A stretch of 33,788 bases of DNA from Candidatus Niyogiibacteriota bacterium (GTDB lineage: Bacteria; Patescibacteriota; Minisyncoccia; JACROR01). Positions 30,232 to 33,788 of the stretch are shown here, piece by piece (position 1 is the stretch's first letter; every line of letters starts with the position of its first letter). Location: contig JACROR010000020.1 in assembly GCA_016214345.1 (NCBI GenBank), forward strand, positions 1 to 33,788. The letters are read 5' to 3'. Below the pieces are notes generated by a model, which did not search any database, had not been told where the DNA came from, and worked only from the letters and a program-made list of their open reading frames with translations. The position numbers and the translations under genes were made by a program.

Positions 30232-31983
30232 TTAATTTGGAAGTCGGACTTCCAAATCTTTATTTTTCAAATATTCCGGACGATGAACTTTGATCCATTC
30301 ATATAACTGTCGCGCCGCGAATGGAGCGCCTACAAGATTGTGAACACTTCCGCGTTCCAAAACGATACTCATGGCCAAATTCGGTTTATCGTACGGCGCG
30401 AACGAAATAATCCACGAATTTACATAATCTTTGCCAATCTCCGCCGTGCCGGTTTTTCCGGCCAGATCTATTCCCAATCCGGAGAGCGCCGCCGCCGTTC
30501 CAAATTCAGCCGCCATGCGCATTCCCTCCTTAACCGCGGTAAAATATTTCTTATCTATATTTATGGGATCTTCATATTTCGCTTTCGCCTCATAAGATAT
30601 TCCGCCATCAATATTTTTTATCTCCTTTACCATATACGGACGGACCCTTATCCCGTCCTGGCTTATGGCGGATACGATTGAAGCCATCTGCAACGGCGTT
30701 ACCTGAAGCCATCCCTGCCCTATGCTTAAATTATAAGTATCGCCCACCCGCCAAATTTTATCGGCAAGCGTTTGCGCCTTCCATTCCGGATCAGGAATAA
30801 AGCCCTGCGCTTCCGGCGACAAATCAACTCCGGTGCCGTTGCCCAACCCGAAAATTTTCAAATATTTATTTATGCGAGAAACGCCCAAACCTCCTACATC
30901 GTCAAATCCGCCGCCGATCGTATAAAAATAAACATTGGAAGAAACAGCCAGCGCGTGCCTTAGATCAACCCATCCCTGCGGACGCCAATCATAAAATACG
31001 GATGGTTCTTTGGGATTATACGGGTTCGGAACGGATATACTGCCGGAACTGAAGATTTGTTTATTTTCATCAACCACGCCTTCGGCAAGCGCCGCCAGCG
31101 CCATCACCGGCTTTATAATTGACCCGGGCGAATAAAGGCCGCTTATGGCGCGAAAGAAAAAAGGATTTCTTGGATTGGACATTAAAGACCGCACCTCGGC
31201 AGGATCGCCGCGAGAAAGCGCGTTAGAGTCATATTCCGGCCAACTGGTCATAGCTAAAATCTCACCGGTCCGCGGATTCATTACCACTCCGGCTCCCGCG
31301 TTAAATCCTCTGTCTTGAATTACACCGTCTAAAATACGGAATAATTCCGATTGCAATTCCGCGTCTATGGTCAAGGTGATGTTCTGCCCGTCTCGGGGCG
31401 GTTTTTGCAAACTGGCCGATATTATCCGCTCTTTAGAATCCACTTCTACCAAACGACTTCCCGCGTCTCCCGCCAACACATCATTATATTGTCTTTCCAC
31501 GCCCGCTTTGCCCGCAAACCCTAAAGAATTATCCGAAACATATCCCAAATAACCCAGTACGTGAGCTAATCCCAACATAGAAGTATAAACGCGAACCGGC
31601 TCTACGGCCGCTTCTTCGCCCGGAACCGCCGCATCAGCGCCAGAAGATAACGCGGCGCTATTCCAACTTAATTGCCTGCCGGTACGGTCATAAATTACGC
31701 CTCGCGCCGGTGGAAGCGTCACGGCACGCAAACGATTCAGGTAAACTTTATCCGCAAAATCAGATCCGCGCACCACATCTAAAAAACCCACTCTGCCTAA
31801 AAGCGCCAAAGAAAGCAGCCCAAAAAACACCGCCAGAAAAAGCGGCGTTTTGAAAGTAATGGCTTTTTCCATAACCCCCTCCAAACTTTCCCGCTCCCAT
31901 CCCGGCATATTTTTTGCATCCATGAAAATTTCATCGGGCGTTATATCCGAATTAACGAATTTTTTTCTTTTTTTGAAAAACAT
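30232..31983 (-). CDS. mrdA: Class B penicillin-binding protein 2 (elongation transpeptidase)
   Basis: 583 residues. A cytoplasmic N-terminus of about 45 residues, one membrane helix (about 46-66), pedestal with LPPARGVIYDRTGRQL, and the transpeptidase domain: SIIK (288-291, nucleophile Ser288), SSN (348-350) and KTG (510-512), all intact. Its place directly after mreD marks it as the elongasome enzyme partnering RodA, distinct from the septal FtsI. The last residues (DLEVRLPN) and the stop are written by a 21-nt palindrome (30236-30256), suggesting that the natural C-terminus was replaced. It starts 8 nt after mreD. Confidence 0.94.
   Translation of the reverse strand: MFFKKRKKFVNSDITPDEIFMDAKNMPGWERESLEGVMEKAITFKTPLFLAVFFGLLSLALLGRVGFLDVVRGSDFADKVYLNRLRAVTLPPARGVIYDRTGRQLSWNSAALSSGADAAVPGEEAAVEPVRVYTSMLGLAHVLGYLGYVSDNSLGFAGKAGVERQYNDVLAGDAGSRLVEVDSKERIISASLQKPPRDGQNITLTIDAELQSELFRILDGVIQDRGFNAGAGVVMNPRTGEILAMTSWPEYDSNALSRGDPAEVRSLMSNPRNPFFFRAISGLYSPGSIIKPVMALAALAEGVVDENKQIFSSGSISVPNPYNPKEPSVFYDWRPQGWVDLRHALAVSSNVYFYTIGGGFDDVGGLGVSRINKYLKIFGLGNGTGVDLSPEAQGFIPDPEWKAQTLADKIWRVGDTYNLSIGQGWLQVTPLQMASIVSAISQDGIRVRPYMVKEIKNIDGGISYEAKAKYEDPINIDKKYFTAVKEGMRMAAEFGTAAALSGLGIDLAGKTGTAEIGKDYVNSWIISFAPYDKPNLAMSIVLERGSVHNLVGAPFAARQLYEWIKVHRPEYLKNKDLEVRLPN
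30236..30256. repeat. 21-nt palindrome forming the 3' end of mrdA
   Basis: 10-nt arms TTTGGAAGTC and GACTTCCAAA around one G, next to the palindrome at 30206-30226. It encodes DLEVRLP just before the stop codon. Confidence 0.75.
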
Positions 31984-31991
31984 GCTTCAAC

Positions 31992-32465
31992 TCAAAAACT
32001 AATTGCGATACGCCGATAAATAAAAGATGCCAAAAAATGAAGACTAAAAATGATCGCTAAACCAAATATGCCGTAAAACAAAATAATAAAACCTCCGTAC
32101 CAAAATTGCCGCATGAAATAAACGCCCGTGTGCCAATTAAAAATAATGAAACCGGCCATATTTAAAATAAAAAAGGCGGAAAGAAGCGTTATGGATTTTC
32201 CTACGACACTAAACGCATTATCTTCCTGGAAAAAATTACTTATGATCTCGGAAAGCAAAATAAGCGCCGCGAATATGACCGTAAAAAAACCGAACGGCAT
32301 GCCACTAACCGTATCCAGCGCCACACCGATAAGTATCGCTTCGGCAAACAAACGAAAACGGGCGATACTATAAGCGATCATTCCGAATACCAAAGACCAC
32401 GGCAATATGAATATTCCCAGCATCATTAGCAATAAAAAAGATATCCTCTGAACCGTGTTTAACAT
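31992..32465 (-). CDS. mreD: Rod shape-determining membrane protein MreD
   Basis: 157 residues, five to six membrane helices filling most of the protein. Sequence conservation in MreD is low; the segment EAILIGVALDTVSGMPFGFFTVIFAALILL is typical (D-x-x-S-G-x-P-x-G), and the position between mreC and mrdA makes the call secure. MreD belongs to the elongasome at the inner membrane. Start is 15 nt after mreC. Confidence 0.9.
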   Translation of the reverse strand: MLNTVQRISFLLLMMLGIFILPWSLVFGMIAYSIARFRLFAEAILIGVALDTVSGMPFGFFTVIFAALILLSEIISNFFQEDNAFSVVGKSITLLSAFFILNMAGFIIFNWHTGVYFMRQFWYGGFIILFYGIFGLAIIFSLHFLASFIYRRIAISF

Positions 32466-32480
32466 TCTTGGAAAATGAAT

Positions 32481-33275
32481 TTATTTTATTATCAAAACCG
32501 ACCGCAAATACCAAATATTCAAGGGAACGCGCGAAACCAATGTTTGAAAAAAATCCGAGCTTTTATGTTCCGCCTTTTCCACAAATCCAACCAAATACGG
32601 AATACGGCTGGCGGTAAAAATACGCTCCCCCACGGTTATAGGAGCGTCTTTGGGCAAAGAAGCGGTCATCATTTCCGCGCCGCCTCCGGATAATATCGCG
32701 GATATGCCGGAATTTTCCAAATACACGTTGGTTTCTTGCCCAAAATTGGAAACCAATCCTACCCTGCTTTCATGGCCGAACACCTCGGTAACACGCCCTA
32801 AAAATATGGAGCCTGGTGTTATAACATTCATGCCAACCTCTACGCCATCCGACGATCCGGCATCCACCAAAAAAACGCCATACATGGTTTCGGGCGGAAC
32901 CAAAACTATATTCGCCAAGATCTTCTGATCCGGCTGGCGTCCCAAAATTATTTTCAGATCTTCATTTTCTTTGCGCGTAATCTCCAAATTTTCTATGTGT
33001 CCTTTTAAATTATCCAGCGCCTCCCTTAAATCGTCATTTTCTTTTTGCAAGCGCGTCTTATCCGCCAAAGCGAAACCAACGCTCTCTATGGAACTTTTTA
33101 CGGAAGAAGACGCGCCGAAAACCGGCTTCAAAAATCCCAAAACAGTATCAGCGACCATGCGTTCCAATGTGTCGCCATAAACAATCAACAATAAAATCAG
33201 CGCCACAAAAGCGCCCATGATAATCCTGAAACCGATATTGGAATAAGTCCTATTGCGGAGGTAATTCGTCTTCAT
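32481..33275 (-). CDS. mreC: Rod shape-determining protein MreC
   Basis: 264 residues. Membrane helix (about 16-34, GFRIIMGAFVALILLLIVYG), coiled coil (about 70-112, rich in Glu/Lys/Leu), then the two beta-barrel domains with the family signatures ILANIVLVPPETMYGVFLVDAGSSDGVEVGMNVITPGSIFLGRVTEV and RVGLVSNFGQETNVYLENSGISAIL. It bridges MreB and PBP2 in the wall-elongation machine. The start overlaps the 3' end of mreB by 26 nt; Met20 is an alternative start but would lose the charged N-terminus. Confidence 0.93.
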   Translation of the reverse strand: MKTNYLRNRTYSNIGFRIIMGAFVALILLLIVYGDTLERMVADTVLGFLKPVFGASSSVKSSIESVGFALADKTRLQKENDDLREALDNLKGHIENLEITRKENEDLKIILGRQPDQKILANIVLVPPETMYGVFLVDAGSSDGVEVGMNVITPGSIFLGRVTEVFGHESRVGLVSNFGQETNVYLENSGISAILSGGGAEMMTASLPKDAPITVGERIFTASRIPYLVGFVEKAEHKSSDFFQTLVSRVPLNIWYLRSVLIIK

Positions 33276-33788
33276 GATCGATCAAAGCATCCCTTAAAGA
33301 ATCTATGTCTTCCAAAATAATTCCCGTGCCACGCACCACGGCAGTAATAGGATCTTCGGCGACTTTGACGGGTATTTTAGTTTCATTTTCTATAATCTTG
33401 TCCAGTCCGCGCAACAACGATCCTCCGCCGGCAAGCATTATTCCTCGGTGCATAATGTCCGCCACAAGTTCCGGAGGGGTTTCTTCAATCAATTCTTTTA
33501 CGGCATTCACCAAAAGACGCGTAGATTTAGAAAGCGCCTCTCTGATATCGGAATCCGTGACTATCACTTCGCGCGGCAATCCGGTAACCAAATCTCGTCC
33601 GCGTACCGTAGATTCCATCGGCGCTCCCCCCTTCCATGCCGAACCTATGGCAATTTTAATATCTTCAGCCGTTCTCTCGCCTAAAAGAAGCTTGAACTCA
33701 TCTCTCGCGTAATTGATTATGTCTTGATTGAATTTATCTCCCGCTACGCGTAAATTAGTAGCCTTTACTATTCCTCCCAAAGACATAA
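33250..33788 (-). CDS. mreB: Actin-like protein MreB, C-terminal part (5' end outside window)
   Basis: About 179 codons, open to the right edge; the ATG at 33786 is internal. Recognisable MreB sequence: LGGIVKATNLRVAGDKFNQDIINYARDEFKLLLGERTAEDIKIAIGSA, the phosphate region VTGLPREVIV, and HRGIMLAGGGSLLRGLDKIIENETKIPVKVAEDPITAVVRGTGIIL. MreB filaments guide lateral wall synthesis. The C-terminal tail is slightly longer and more acidic (DHEDELPPQ) than usual, partly because it shares DNA with the mreC start. First visible gene of mreB-mreC-mreD-mrdA; its promoter lies outside. Confidence 0.95.
   Translation of the reverse strand, partial: MSLGGIVKATNLRVAGDKFNQDIINYARDEFKLLLGERTAEDIKIAIGSAWKGGAPMESTVRGRDLVTGLPREVIVTDSDIREALSKSTRLLVNAVKELIEETPPELVADIMHRGIMLAGGGSLLRGLDKIIENETKIPVKVAEDPITAVVRGTGIILEDIDSLRDALIDHEDELPPQ

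Overview
The window looks like a piece of a Patescibacteria (CPR) chromosome, most likely Parcubacteria-like. The evidence is protein style and gene content: a compact MurF without its N-terminal domain, a very gene-dense layout with 1-26 nt overlaps, few Shine-Dalgarno sites, and many short G+C-rich palindromes, some inside reading frames. UGA is a stop codon in several overlapping gene pairs, which argues against the code-25 CPR lineages (Gracilibacteria, Absconditabacteria). No rRNA or marker set is present, so the assignment rests on resemblance.

Layout. 1-6809 (+): end of a surface-type protein, a four-helix-bundle protein, a 3-methyladenine DNA glycosylase carrying several palindrome insertions, a P2-type Ca2+ ATPase followed by a Na+/Ca2+-exchanger-type antiporter, RmuC and bL21. 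6810-10379 (-): cysS, dnaB, recR. 10475-12120 (+): CtpA-type S41 protease, then ribosomal protein L9 split into two overlapping frames. 12126-14907: bL27 (-), a membrane-anchored small protein (+), a Fe-S PD-(D/E)XK nuclease (-) and an EEP-family hydrolase (+). 15023-21834 (-): an envelope operon read in the order D-aminoacylase-like amidohydrolase, ftsW, murG, gltX, M23 peptidase, small membrane protein. 22126-22198 (-): tRNA-Glu(CTC). 22289-22669 (+): unknown gene with the only consensus ribosome binding site noticed. 22719-27488 (-): mraZ, rsmH, ftsL-like, ftsI-type PBP, murF. 27763-29232 (-): lysS. 29637-30110 (-): greA. 30232 to the right edge (-): mreB (partial), mreC, mreD, mrdA.

How the genes work together. 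The right half carries two envelope programmes side by side: elongation (MreBCD with PBP2) and a pruned division/cell-wall cluster (MraZ, RsmH, FtsL, FtsI, MurF; then FtsW and MurG). An amidohydrolase of the D-aminoacylase family takes the place where mraY and murD would normally lie, translationally coupled to ftsW. An M23 endopeptidase with a long coiled coil closes that operon. The other genes are core replication, repair and translation functions.

The most unusual features are: (1) a family of 21-nt palindromic elements inserted in frame in the glycosylase and, as a tandem pair, in the zinc-finger loop of RecR, with a filled and an empty copy of one site visible 170 nt apart; (2) the L9 gene split where its linker helix should be; (3) a mraZ promoter with phased GTGGRW repeats, two of which are also perfect DnaA boxes; (4) a 222-nt inverted-repeat element upstream of lysS; (5) an inverted copy of the tRNA-Glu T-arm in its own trailer; (6) several genes whose -10 hexamer lies 6-9 nt before the ATG, suggesting leaderless mRNAs.
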